Source: Agromyces cerinus
Lineage (GTDB): Bacteria > Actinomycetota > Actinomycetes > Actinomycetales > Microbacteriaceae
Direction: 5' to 3'
Length of the DNA: 64,000 nucleotides
NCBI RefSeq assembly: GCF_016907835.1
Contig: NZ_JAFBCT010000001.1
Span: 1,612,001 to 1,676,000 of the forward strand
In this document: positions 45,307-52,485 of the stretch, one piece after another
How positions within the stretch are numbered: position 1 is the first letter of the stretch
Layout of the letters: each line of letters opens with the position of its first letter
Position numbers and translations under genes: made by a program
Notes under the pieces: model-generated
Told to the model about the DNA's origin: nothing
Seen by the model: the letters and a program-made list of their open reading frames with translations, nothing else
Database searches by the model: none

Positions 45307-46083
45307 GTGACCCCGCTCGACGGCACCCCGCCCACCCGGCACTCCGCTCCGCCCATGCTCACGGCACGCGCACAGCGCACGCTCGAGACCATCGACGGCC
45401 AGACGCTCGACGAGATGCGAGCCCTCCGCGACGAGACCGAGCGCTTCATGCTGCGCTACAAGTTCGGCATGGACGAGGTGATCACGAAACTCTCCATCCT
45501 TCGCGAGGAGTTCAACCAGACGCACGACTACAACCCGATCGAGCACATCTCGAGCCGGTTGAAGAGCCTCGACAGCGTCATCGCGAAGATGCAGCGCAAG
45601 GGCATCGACCCGACGTTCGACACCATCCGCGAGACGATCACCGACATCGCCGGCGTGCGAGTGACGTGCAGCTTCGTGTCCGACGCCTACCGCATATTCG
45701 AGCTGCTCACCGCGCAGCGCGACATCAAGGTGCTGCGGGTCAAGGACTACATCCAGGAGCCGAAGTCCAACGGTTACCAGAGCCTCCACGTCATCGTCGA
45801 GGTGCCGGTGTTCCTCTCGACCGGGGCGCACCCGGTCGCCGTCGAGGTGCAGATCCGCACCATCGCGATGGACTTCTGGGCGAGCCTCGAGCACAAGATC
45901 TACTACAAGTACGACCGACAGGTGCCGAAGGAACTGCTCGACGGGCTGACGGATGCCGCGCACACCGCAGCCGAGCTCGACACGCGCATGGAGCGGCTGC
46001 ACCGCGAGGTGCACGGGGCTCCGCGCTCCCCTATCGGCGCCGACATGCACCCGGTGGCCGGGCGCCCCGGCAACCCGGTCTGA
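45307..46083 (+). CDS. Small alarmone (p)ppGpp synthetase, RelQ/RelP type
   Basis: This 258-residue stand-alone synthetase makes (p)ppGpp from ATP and GTP or GDP. The RelA/SpoT synthetase domain has ITDIAGVRVTCSFVSDAYRI, DYIQEPKSNGYQSLHVIVEV and VEVQIRTIAMDFWASLEHKI with YYKY. There is no HD hydrolase domain and no TGS/ACT tail. I chose the GTG at 45307 because a -10 box lies 7 nt before it; the ATG at 45355 is an alternative. It converges with the ArsR-like gene. Confidence 0.92.
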   Translation: MTPLDGTPPTRHSAPPMLTARAQRTLETIDGQTLDEMRALRDETERFMLRYKFGMDEVITKLSILREEFNQTHDYNPIEHISSRLKSLDSVIAKMQRKGIDPTFDTIRETITDIAGVRVTCSFVSDAYRIFELLTAQRDIKVLRVKDYIQEPKSNGYQSLHVIVEVPVFLSTGAHPVAVEVQIRTIAMDFWASLEHKIYYKYDRQVPKELLDGLTDAAHTAAELDTRMERLHREVHGAPRSPIGADMHPVAGRPGNPV

Positions 46084-46090
46084 GCAGTAC

Positions 46091-46108
46091 CCGGGCTCGC
46101 ATGCCCGG
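46091..46108. terminator. Hairpin between the convergent alarmone synthetase and ArsR-like genes
   Basis: CCGGGC (46091-46096) and GCCCGG (46103-46108) pair around TCGCAT in a 26-nt convergent gap. No T-run. Confidence 0.4.
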
Positions 46109-46109
46109 C

Positions 46110-46802
46110 TCAGCCTCGGGCGATCGCGGCGAACTCCCGTGAGCCCGCCTCGGTCACCCGGAGGGAGCGGTCGCCCGTGCGACGCTCGACCCAGCCCTCG
46201 GTGATCAGCCGCTCGAGCACGTGGGCGCCGAGTCGACCGGCGAGGTGCGGACGGCGCTCGGTCCAATCCAGGCATCCGCGCACCACCGGTCGACGCGCGG
46301 AACCGGCGATGCCGATGCCCTCGGCGATGCCGAGCCGCTCCGCGAGCGGCGTGCCCGGGTCGAGCACCCGACCCGGCTCTCCCGCGACAAGGGGCGCGAT
46401 CGCTCCCTCGCTCACGAGCGCGTCGGCGAGGTCGAGTGCGAGACGGCCTGCGAAGTGGTCGTAGCACGAGCGTGCGAGGGCGAGCCGTTCCGCTGAGGCG
46501 GACTGCGCGTACGAGTTCACCGTGCGCCGAGGCGCGATCAGTTGCAGTGCCTCGACGGCGTTCGCCACGTCGGCGCTCGCGAGCGTGAAGTACCGGTGCC
46601 GGCCGAGCCTGCGATCGGTCACGAGTCCGCCCGCGAGCAGCTGCGCGAGGTGCGTGCTCGCGGTCGAGGCGCTCACCCCTGCCACGGAGGCCAGCTCGCT
46701 CGCGGGCAGCGATCTGCCGTCGAGGAGCGCCACGAGCATCGCGGCACGGGCCGGCTCCCCCATGAGTCGTGCGGGTTCGGCGAGATCGGCGTCTCCGTGC
46801 AT
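46110..46802 (-). CDS. ArsR-like winged-helix regulator
   Basis: This 230-residue regulator has an N-terminal ArsR-type winged helix: ARLMGEPARAAMLVALLDGR, ASELASVAGVSASTASTHLA and LAGGLVTDRRLGRHRYFTLA. A C-terminal domain of about 120 residues with a second wing-like segment (LERLITEGWVERRTGDRSLR) is unusually long for the family. No metal-binding Cys pair of ArsR is seen. It is divergent from the P450-like gene across 64 nt that hold a small inverted repeat. The start is ATG 46802. Confidence 0.88.
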   Translation of the reverse strand: MHGDADLAEPARLMGEPARAAMLVALLDGRSLPASELASVAGVSASTASTHLAQLLAGGLVTDRRLGRHRYFTLASADVANAVEALQLIAPRRTVNSYAQSASAERLALARSCYDHFAGRLALDLADALVSEGAIAPLVAGEPGRVLDPGTPLAERLGIAEGIGIAGSARRPVVRGCLDWTERRPHLAGRLGAHVLERLITEGWVERRTGDRSLRVTEAGSREFAAIARG

Positions 46803-46808
46803 GCCACC

Positions 46809-46814
46809 ACGATA
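46809..46814 (-). promoter_or_regulatory. -10 box TATCGT, 6 nt before the ArsR-like gene
   Basis: TATCGT then GGTGGC then ATG at 46802. Confidence 0.45.
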
Positions 46815-46825
46815 CGTCGGTGACA

Positions 46826-46843
46826 CTTCGCCGGACATCGAAG
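46826..46843. promoter_or_regulatory. Candidate ArsR operator CTTCG-N8-CGAAG
   Basis: Inverted repeat between the two divergent -10 boxes (46809-46814 and 46855-46860). Confidence 0.35.
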
Positions 46844-46854
46844 CGTCCCGGGCG

Positions 46855-46860
46855 TAGCGT
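46855..46860 (+). promoter_or_regulatory. -10 box TAGCGT, 6 nt before the P450-like gene
   Basis: TAGCGT then CGAACC then ATG at 46867. Confidence 0.45.
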
Positions 46861-46866
46861 CGAACC

Positions 46867-47700
46867 ATGATCGAGATCATCGAACGGGCCGAGGTCGAAC
46901 GCATCCTGAGCGAGCCCTCGTCACGGGTTCCCGAGGCCGCGGTCGCGGCAGGAACCACCGCATCACCGATGACGAGATTCCGTGCCGACGTCTCGCGCTT
47001 CGTGAACGGCGCCGAGCACGAGGCCCGCCGCGCCCGTCTCGAGGCGCTGCTCGACGGACTCGACCCGGCCGCCCTCGCTGCTGCCGCCGCTGCGCACGCC
47101 CGGGCGGGAACGTGCGCCCGGGACATCCCCGTCGCGGTGCTCGCCGACGCGCTCGGCTTCGCCCGCGCCGATGTCCTCCCTTCGCTCGTCGAGGTGGTCG
47201 CGGCCGCCTACCCCACGGGTGCGGCAGCGGACCCCGAGACAGCGGATGCCGCCGTGACCGCGTTGCTCGAGGCATCCGGCGCCGCCGACCCGGCCGAACA
47301 GGTGCTTCGCGTGCAGCTGCTCGTGCAGGCGCATGCGGCGACGACGACCCTCGTCGAGCGTGCTCTCGCCCCTGCACGATCGCGCGGAGCCGACGCGCCG
47401 ACCCGCGCGCTGCTGGAATCCGTGCTCCGCGACGACTCCCCCGTGCCCGTCACGCGACGGCTCGTGCCCGGGCTGCTCGAGGGCGGCGAGATGCTCGTCA
47501 CGCTGCACCTCGGCGGCCCTGACCGCGAGGCGACCGCCGAACGCCCGGCCCGCGTGCTCGCGTTCGGGGCGGGGCCCCGGGCCTGCCCGGCACCCCATCA
47601 CGCTCTGGCCATCGCCGCCGCGATCGTCGAGACCATACGCACCGACGGAGCCGAGCGGCGCCGAGACGAGGAGACCTCCCCCGATGCTGACGCCCGCTGA
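46867..47700 (+). CDS. Miniature cytochrome P450-like protein
   Basis: This 277-residue protein looks like a shrunken P450. The heme-binding loop FGAGPRACPA is intact with Cys240. FVNGAEHEARRARL (45-58) matches the C-helix region, and LLVQAHAATTTLVERAL (151-167) matches the oxygen-binding I-helix. The K-helix ExxR motif is broken: LESVLRDDSPVPVTRR has Ser where the Glu should be. About 120 residues are missing relative to a normal P450. No frameshift is visible. It overlaps the next gene by 17 nt and is divergent from an ArsR-like regulator. Heme binding is likely; monooxygenase activity is doubtful. Confidence 0.75.
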   Translation: MIEIIERAEVERILSEPSSRVPEAAVAAGTTASPMTRFRADVSRFVNGAEHEARRARLEALLDGLDPAALAAAAAAHARAGTCARDIPVAVLADALGFARADVLPSLVEVVAAAYPTGAAADPETADAAVTALLEASGAADPAEQVLRVQLLVQAHAATTTLVERALAPARSRGADAPTRALLESVLRDDSPVPVTRRLVPGLLEGGEMLVTLHLGGPDREATAERPARVLAFGAGPRACPAPHHALAIAAAIVETIRTDGAERRRDEETSPDADAR

Positions 47701-48502
47701 GTTCCGCGCCCTCCATCGACCCGGTTCCCCGATGCTGCTGCCGAACGCGTGGGATCTCGCCTCCGCGCGATGGCTCGCCGCCACCGGCCACCGCGCGATC
47801 GGCACCACGAGCCTCGGGATCGCCGTCGGCGCCGGCAAACGCGACGGCGCCGGTGAGATCGCCACCGAGACCTTCGCGCTCGCTCGGGCGGCTGCCGCCC
47901 ACGGCATCGCGCTCAGCGTCGACCTCGAGGCCGGCTTCTCGGACGACCCCGACGAGGTGGGGCGGTACGTCGCCGAACTCGCCGCGCTCGGGTGCGTCGG
48001 CGTGAACATCGAGGACTCGACCGAGCACGGCGACCTGATCGACCCCGAGCTCGCCGCGGCCAAGGTCGCCGCGATCGCCGCCGCGGCGCCCGGGCTCTAC
48101 CTGAACGCTCGAACCGACGGGTATTGGGTGGCGAGCGAGGACGATGCCGCCGGCCGCTTCGACGACGCGGTGACCCGGGCCCGCCGATATCTGGCGGCTG
48201 GGGCATCCGGTGTCTTCGTGCCCGGCGTGCTCGAATCGGCGACCGTCTCCGCCCTCGTGCGCGCGATCGAGGCACCGCTCAACGTGCTCGTCCAGGCGGA
48301 GCTGCCGCTCTCGCGACTCGCCGCACTCGGCGTCGCACGGGTGAGCACGGGTTCGCTGCTGTTCCGCACCGCGCTCGGGTCCATCGCGGCAGCCGTCGAG
48401 GCACTCGTCGCCGACCGCGAGACCGCGAGCACGCCGACGAACATGTCACCCTGGGTGCCGGCGTATGCCGCAGTTGCGGACCTGCCCGTCGCAGCACCCT
48501 GA
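47684..48502 (+). CDS. Isocitrate lyase / PEP mutase family protein
   Basis: This 272-residue TIM-barrel protein belongs to the PEP mutase / 2-methylisocitrate lyase superfamily. Visible motifs are RPGSPMLLPNAWDLASARWL, GTTSLGIAVGAGKRDG, SVDLEAGFSDDPDEV (metal-binding acidic residues), CVGVNIEDS and LYLNARTDGYW. It lacks the KKCGH loop of true isocitrate lyase. Substrate is unknown; a carbon-carbon or carbon-phosphorus bond cleaving role is possible. The ATG lies inside the 3' end of the P450-like gene, with GAGGAGA about 10 nt upstream. Confidence 0.87.
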   Translation: MLTPAEFRALHRPGSPMLLPNAWDLASARWLAATGHRAIGTTSLGIAVGAGKRDGAGEIATETFALARAAAAHGIALSVDLEAGFSDDPDEVGRYVAELAALGCVGVNIEDSTEHGDLIDPELAAAKVAAIAAAAPGLYLNARTDGYWVASEDDAAGRFDDAVTRARRYLAAGASGVFVPGVLESATVSALVRAIEAPLNVLVQAELPLSRLAALGVARVSTGSLLFRTALGSIAAAVEALVADRETASTPTNMSPWVPAYAAVADLPVAAP

Positions 48503-48503
48503 G

Positions 48504-49523
48504 TCAGGGCTGCTGCTTGGCCCGGCTCGGCTGCACGCGCATCGGCTCGCCCGGCATCTTCGGGAAGTCGGGAGGGAACGGCAGTTCGCCGAGCCCGTCG
48601 TCGAGATCGCGCTGCCACCAGTCGAGCAGCGTGTCGATGCGCCCGGGAGCGTCGTGCATGCCGTGCCACGGATCGCCGACCTGCTGCAGTCGCTCGGGCA
48701 CGGTGCGCACCGTGTGGTCGCCGGGATCGGTCGAATCGAGCTCGTCCCACTCGAGCGGGCATGACACCGAGGCCTGCGGCAGCGGGCGCGGGCAGTATGC
48801 GCCCGCCATCGTGCGGTCGCGGTTGGCCTGGTTGTAGTCGATGAAGATCCGATCGCCGCGCTCCTCCTTCCACCAGTTGGTGGTGACCTCGTCGGGCATG
48901 CGGCGTTCGAGCTCGCGCCCGAGCGCGATGACGGCGTGGCGCACGTCGAGGAACTCGTGCTCGGACTCGATGGGGGCGAAGACGTGGATGCCGCGGCTGC
49001 CCGAGCTCTTCACGAACGCGGTGAGGCCGACCTCGCCGAGCAGCTTCCTGAGCTCTACCGCGACGGGCACGGCCTCGGCGAAGCCCGTGCCGGGCTGCGG
49101 GTCGAGGTCGATGCGCAGCTGGTCGGGGTTGTCGGGGTTCTCGGCGCGGGACGCCCACGGGTGGAAGACGATCGTGTTCATCTGCGCCGCCCAGACCGCG
49201 GCGGCGGGCTCATCGACGACGAGCTGCGGGTGCGTGCGCCCACTGGGGTAGGTGACGGGCACCGACCGCACCCACTCGGGTGCGCCCTTCGGAGGGTTCT
49301 TCGAGAAGAACTGCTCGCCGTCGACGCCGCCCGGGAATCGCTGCAGCGACACCGGACGGTCGCCGTTCGCCTCGACGAACGGTGCGCCCACGGCGATGAA
49401 GTACTCGGCGAGTTCGAGTTTGGTGATGCCGGCCTCAGGCCAGATCACCCGCGACGGACTCGAGATCCGCACGTCGCGATCGCCGTGCGGACCGGGGACG
49501 GAGAGAGTGACGGCATCGGCCAT
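48504..49523 (-). CDS. Stand-alone LigD-type polymerase domain (primase-polymerase)
   Basis: This 339-residue protein corresponds to the polymerase domain of LigD (archaeo-eukaryotic primase fold), which fills gaps during non-homologous end joining. It has VIWPEAGITKLELAEYFIAV, PVSLQRFPGGVDGEQFFSKN, the catalytic RIDLDPQPGTGF, VKSSGSRGIHVFAPIE and RIFIDYNQANRDRTMAGAY. No ligase or nuclease domain and no ku gene is present in the window. I start at ATG 49523, which has TAGCGT 7 nt upstream; a GTG at 49544 also exists. Confidence 0.92.
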   Translation of the reverse strand: MADAVTLSVPGPHGDRDVRISSPSRVIWPEAGITKLELAEYFIAVGAPFVEANGDRPVSLQRFPGGVDGEQFFSKNPPKGAPEWVRSVPVTYPSGRTHPQLVVDEPAAAVWAAQMNTIVFHPWASRAENPDNPDQLRIDLDPQPGTGFAEAVPVAVELRKLLGEVGLTAFVKSSGSRGIHVFAPIESEHEFLDVRHAVIALGRELERRMPDEVTTNWWKEERGDRIFIDYNQANRDRTMAGAYCPRPLPQASVSCPLEWDELDSTDPGDHTVRTVPERLQQVGDPWHGMHDAPGRIDTLLDWWQRDLDDGLGELPFPPDFPKMPGEPMRVQPSRAKQQP

Positions 49524-49530
49524 GAAGGCG

Positions 49531-49536
49531 ACGCTA
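49531..49536 (-). promoter_or_regulatory. -10 box TAGCGT, 7 nt before the LigD polymerase gene
   Basis: TAGCGT then CGCCTTC then ATG at 49523. Confidence 0.45.
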
Positions 49537-49574
49537 CTCCCCACGGAGCGTCAGTGCCTCGGCGCCCCGGCGCG

Positions 49575-49865
49575 TCACGCGATCTGAGCCGTCGCCTGCG
49601 TCGCGTACCGGCGCGCCGCCCGCTCCCGGGCCTTGGCGGCCTCCTCCTCGCGATTCTTCGGCGGTGCCGCGGTCACGAGGTCGTCGAGCAGGTGGCGGGT
49701 CACGTGCGCGATCTCGGCCACCGCACGGTCGAACGCCTCGGCGTTGGCCTTCGACGGTTTCGTCGAACCGCTCACCTTGCGCACGAACTGCAGCGCCGCG
49801 GCATGCACCTCGTCGTCAGTGGTCGCCGGCTCGAAATTGTGGAGGGTGTGGATGTTCCTGCACAT
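49575..49865 (-). CDS. DUF2277 protein
   Basis: This 96-residue protein matches DUF2277 in its whole first half: MCRNIHTLHNFEPATTDDEV and HAAALQFVRKVSGSTKPSKA. The second half is a helical, charged segment with KNREEEAAKARERAARRY. Function is unknown. It has its own -10 box 6 nt before the ATG, so it is a single-gene, probably leaderless unit despite its closeness to the polymerase gene. Confidence 0.88.
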   Translation of the reverse strand: MCRNIHTLHNFEPATTDDEVHAAALQFVRKVSGSTKPSKANAEAFDRAVAEIAHVTRHLLDDLVTAAPPKNREEEAAKARERAARRYATQATAQIA

Positions 49866-49871
49866 GCCACG

Positions 49872-49877
49872 AGCCTA
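49872..49877 (-). promoter_or_regulatory. -10 box TAGGCT, 6 nt before the DUF2277 gene
   Basis: TAGGCT then CGTGGC then ATG. GAGACA lies about 17 nt further upstream as a possible -35. Confidence 0.5.
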
Positions 49878-49903
49878 ACCCGCGGCGTCGAGGATGTCTC
49901 GGG

Positions 49904-50689
49904 TCAGTGCCGGTCGTCGCGCGCGGCGCGAGCCGCTTCGCGGGCGGCATCCCGTGCAGCGTCTGCGGCCGCGGCCGCTTCAGGCGTGGGCGCGGTGCCG
50001 CCAAGCGAGCGCGGCTGCCACCACATGCCGGTGCCGTCGACCGGGTAGTCGGCCTGCAGTCGATCGACCATGCGCTGCAGGGTCGCACGGAGCTGCTCGG
50101 TCACGGTATGCGGGTCTTCGTCGGCGGCGACGGTGATCGGCTCGCCGAACGCGAAGCTCACCGGTACGCCGAACCGCTCGAAGAACCGCACCTTGTGACC
50201 CTTGGTCATCAGGCGATGGCCGCCCCAGACGGCGACCGGGATGATCGGCACCCCGGCCTCGGCCGCGAGACGCGCCGCGCCGGTCTTGAGCTGGCGCACG
50301 GTGAAGGAGGCGCTGACGCCCGCTTCGGGGAAGACGCCGAGGAGCTCGCCGTCGCGGAGCGACGTCACCGCCTTCGCGTACGCGGCGGCTCCGGCCTTCA
50401 TGTCGACCGGGATGTGCTTCATGCTGCGCAGCATCGATCCGACGATCGGCTTGTCGAACACGCTCTGCTTGCCCATGAAACGGATGCGGCGGCGGTTGGC
50501 GAGCCAGGTCGCCCACTCGACGAGCGCGAATTCGAAGTAGCCGAAGTGCGTCATGGCGACCACCGCGCCGCCGGTCGTCGGCACGTGCTCGGCACCGGTC
50601 ACGCTGCGCTTCAAGCCCCAGAAGCCGAACAGCGCGCGGCCGGCGACGATCGCCGTGCTGTAGATCGGGTCACTCGGGCGTCGCGTCAT
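49904..50689 (-). CDS. Lysophospholipid acyltransferase family protein
   Basis: This 261-residue PlsC-like protein has a changed catalytic motif: THFGYFEFA gives HX4E (His48, Glu53) in place of HX4D. The substrate loop reads FPEAGVSASF instead of FPEGTRS. GAARLAAEAGVPIIPVAVWG follows. Both changes seem to go together in a subgroup. The C-terminal 30 residues are Ala/Arg-rich helix. The ATG is preceded by a -10 box TACGCT 6 nt upstream. Acyl acceptor unknown. Confidence 0.85.
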   Translation of the reverse strand: MTRRPSDPIYSTAIVAGRALFGFWGLKRSVTGAEHVPTTGGAVVAMTHFGYFEFALVEWATWLANRRRIRFMGKQSVFDKPIVGSMLRSMKHIPVDMKAGAAAYAKAVTSLRDGELLGVFPEAGVSASFTVRQLKTGAARLAAEAGVPIIPVAVWGGHRLMTKGHKVRFFERFGVPVSFAFGEPITVAADEDPHTVTEQLRATLQRMVDRLQADYPVDGTGMWWQPRSLGGTAPTPEAAAAADAARDAAREAARAARDDRH

Positions 50690-50695
50690 ATGCCC

Positions 50696-50701
50696 AGCGT
50701 A
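50696..50701 (-). promoter_or_regulatory. -10 box TACGCT, 6 nt before the acyltransferase gene
   Basis: TACGCT then GGGCAT then ATG at 50689. Confidence 0.45.
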
Positions 50702-50749
50702 CGGCGTGGCGCTGGGCGCGGCCTGCGTTCTCGCGGCTCCTTCAGCACG

Positions 50750-51256
50750 TCACATCGGCTCGTGATGCACGTCGGCGACGGGCTGCAGGCGGAAGAGCCG
50801 CACGACCCTGCCCGACTCCCGCTCGTACGCGCGATACCCGGGCCACTGCGCCTCGATGCGCGCCCATGCGGCGTCCCGCTCGTCATCGGCGATGCGACTC
50901 GCGCGCACCGGCATCCGCTTGCCTCGCACCGTGATCGCGGCATCGGGGTGCGCGATCAGGTTGTACGTCCAGCCGGGATGACGGTCACGGGCGAAGCTCG
51001 TGCCGGCCACGATCGCACGGCCGTGCCCGTCGGGCGTGTACATGAGCGCGGAGTCACGGGGCTCGCCCGACTTCGCGCCGGTGGTGTGCAGCACGAGCGA
51101 CGGCACGAGCAGAGCGCTGAGCTGCACTCGTCCGCCCGAGATCGCGGCGATCACGCGTTCGATCGGCGGAAGCACGCGCGGGGCGCACCAACGGAAGAGT
51201 CGCGTGCGGGTCAGCGGTGACACCACGGAGCGGACGAGCTGCAGCACGGTCGGCAT
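50750..51256 (-). CDS. Deazaflavin (F420)-dependent nitroreductase family protein
   Basis: This 168-residue split-barrel protein belongs to the DDN/F420 reductase group. It has SLVLHTTGAKSGEPRDSALM, GRAIVAGTSFARDRHPGWTY and NLIAHPDAAITVRGKRMPVR, the usual core for F420 binding. The substrate could be a quinone or other activated double bond. The ATG start has CAGAAT 6 nt upstream as a possible weak -10 box. F420 use is inferred from the family only. Confidence 0.87.
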   Translation of the reverse strand: MPTVLQLVRSVVSPLTRTRLFRWCAPRVLPPIERVIAAISGGRVQLSALLVPSLVLHTTGAKSGEPRDSALMYTPDGHGRAIVAGTSFARDRHPGWTYNLIAHPDAAITVRGKRMPVRASRIADDERDAAWARIEAQWPGYRAYERESGRVVRLFRLQPVADVHHEPM

Positions 51257-51287
51257 CCACCCATTCTGTCGCCCCGATCGCGCCACG

Positions 51288-52349
51288 TCACGAACCTCCC
51301 GCGCGCTCCTTCTCGACGGCCTCACGTGCGGCGACGAGTTCGGCCGCGGCATCCGTCGCCCGGCGCTCCGCCCGCTGCATGCGGCGGATCGCCAGCGTCG
51401 GGGCGCCGAAGCGCGCACTCACGCGGTCGTGCTCGTCGTCGACACCGGTCACGATGTAGGCGGCGGCGATGAGGATGACCTGGCTCGAGAGGTTCAGCCA
51501 GATGAGCAGGGCGATCAGCGAGCCGAACGAGGCCAGCAGCGGATTGCTCGTCGCCCCGCCGACGAAGAGGCCGGAGAGCACCTGCAGCACCGAGAGTCCG
51601 ACGGCGCCGAGCAGCGCTCCGCTCCAGAGCGAGCGAGCGCTCGGACGCATGCCGGAGAGCACGCGGAACATGATCGCGATGAGGAGCGCGTCGATCACGA
51701 ACGTCACCGAGATGGTGACGAACCGGGAGGATGCGTCGAAGACCGCGTCGTGACTCGAGATGCCGAGCCAGCCGAGCATGGTGCCGAGTGCGGTCGTGCT
51801 GAAGACCGTGACGGCCGCGGCCGCGGCGAACGCGGCGCCGAATCCGATCGCGAGGAGGAGGTCCCGCAGCATGACCCAGACGAAGAAGGTCTGGTCGTCG
51901 GGCTGCGAGCCGAGGCGACGGAAGGCGGTGCGGAGCGACCCGATCGCCCCGATCGCGGCTCCGATGAGGCCCACGAGGGCGAGGATGCCGGCGATGCTGA
52001 GGGTCAGCGGCTGCACGACGTCGCCGGGTGCGATCAACCCGCCCTCGCCGAAGAGGCCGGGAATCGCGGCATCGACCGTCTCCACGAGCGCGTCGAGCGC
52101 GTCGGGATTGCCTGAGAGCCAGATGCCCGCGATCGCGAAGCCGAGGAACACGCCCGCGAAGATCGAGAAGAGCACCCGGTAGGTCACGCTGTCGGCGAGC
52201 ATCGCACCGTGGCGTTCGAGGTAGAGGAGGAACGCGCGCGCGGGCTTCAGCTCGAGCGCCCACGACGTGGCACGGGTGCCGAACGCGATGACTCCGGCGA
52301 ACGCGCCCCGCTTCGCGGCCTTCGGACCTTCTCCCCCGCGCTCGCTCAT
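51288..52349 (-). CDS. YihY/BrkB-like membrane protein
   Basis: This 353-residue polytopic membrane protein of the YihY (formerly BrkB) family has about six transmembrane helices. The N-terminal ERHGAMLADSVTYRVLFSIF is the family hallmark. GAIGSLRTAFRRL, SARSLWSGALLGAVGLSVLQ and LIALLIWLNLSSQVILIAAA follow. The cytosolic C-terminal tail is a charged helix. Function is unresolved. The ATG has a -10 box TAGCCT 6 nt upstream. Confidence 0.9.
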   Translation of the reverse strand: MSERGGEGPKAAKRGAFAGVIAFGTRATSWALELKPARAFLLYLERHGAMLADSVTYRVLFSIFAGVFLGFAIAGIWLSGNPDALDALVETVDAAIPGLFGEGGLIAPGDVVQPLTLSIAGILALVGLIGAAIGAIGSLRTAFRRLGSQPDDQTFFVWVMLRDLLLAIGFGAAFAAAAAVTVFSTTALGTMLGWLGISSHDAVFDASSRFVTISVTFVIDALLIAIMFRVLSGMRPSARSLWSGALLGAVGLSVLQVLSGLFVGGATSNPLLASFGSLIALLIWLNLSSQVILIAAAYIVTGVDDEHDRVSARFGAPTLAIRRMQRAERRATDAAAELVAAREAVEKERAGGS

Positions 52350-52355
52350 GCCGTC

Positions 52356-52361
52356 AGGCTA
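52356..52361 (-). promoter_or_regulatory. -10 box TAGCCT, 6 nt before the yihY-like gene
   Basis: TAGCCT then GACGGC then ATG at 52349. Confidence 0.45.
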
Positions 52362-52485
52362 TCGAGGCTCGGATGTCGCGGGTCGACGATCCACGCCGAT
52401 GCCGCCGATTCGGGCTGCAACGCCGAACGGCGACGACAGCGAGCGCGAGGCCCGACGTCGCCGCCGTTCGATCATCCGTTCGGGA

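Noticed and set aside
46867..47700. P450-like gene as a frameshifted pseudogene
   Set aside because: The frame is intact from start to stop, codon use is normal and it overlaps the next gene; missing segments look like family shortening rather than recent damage.
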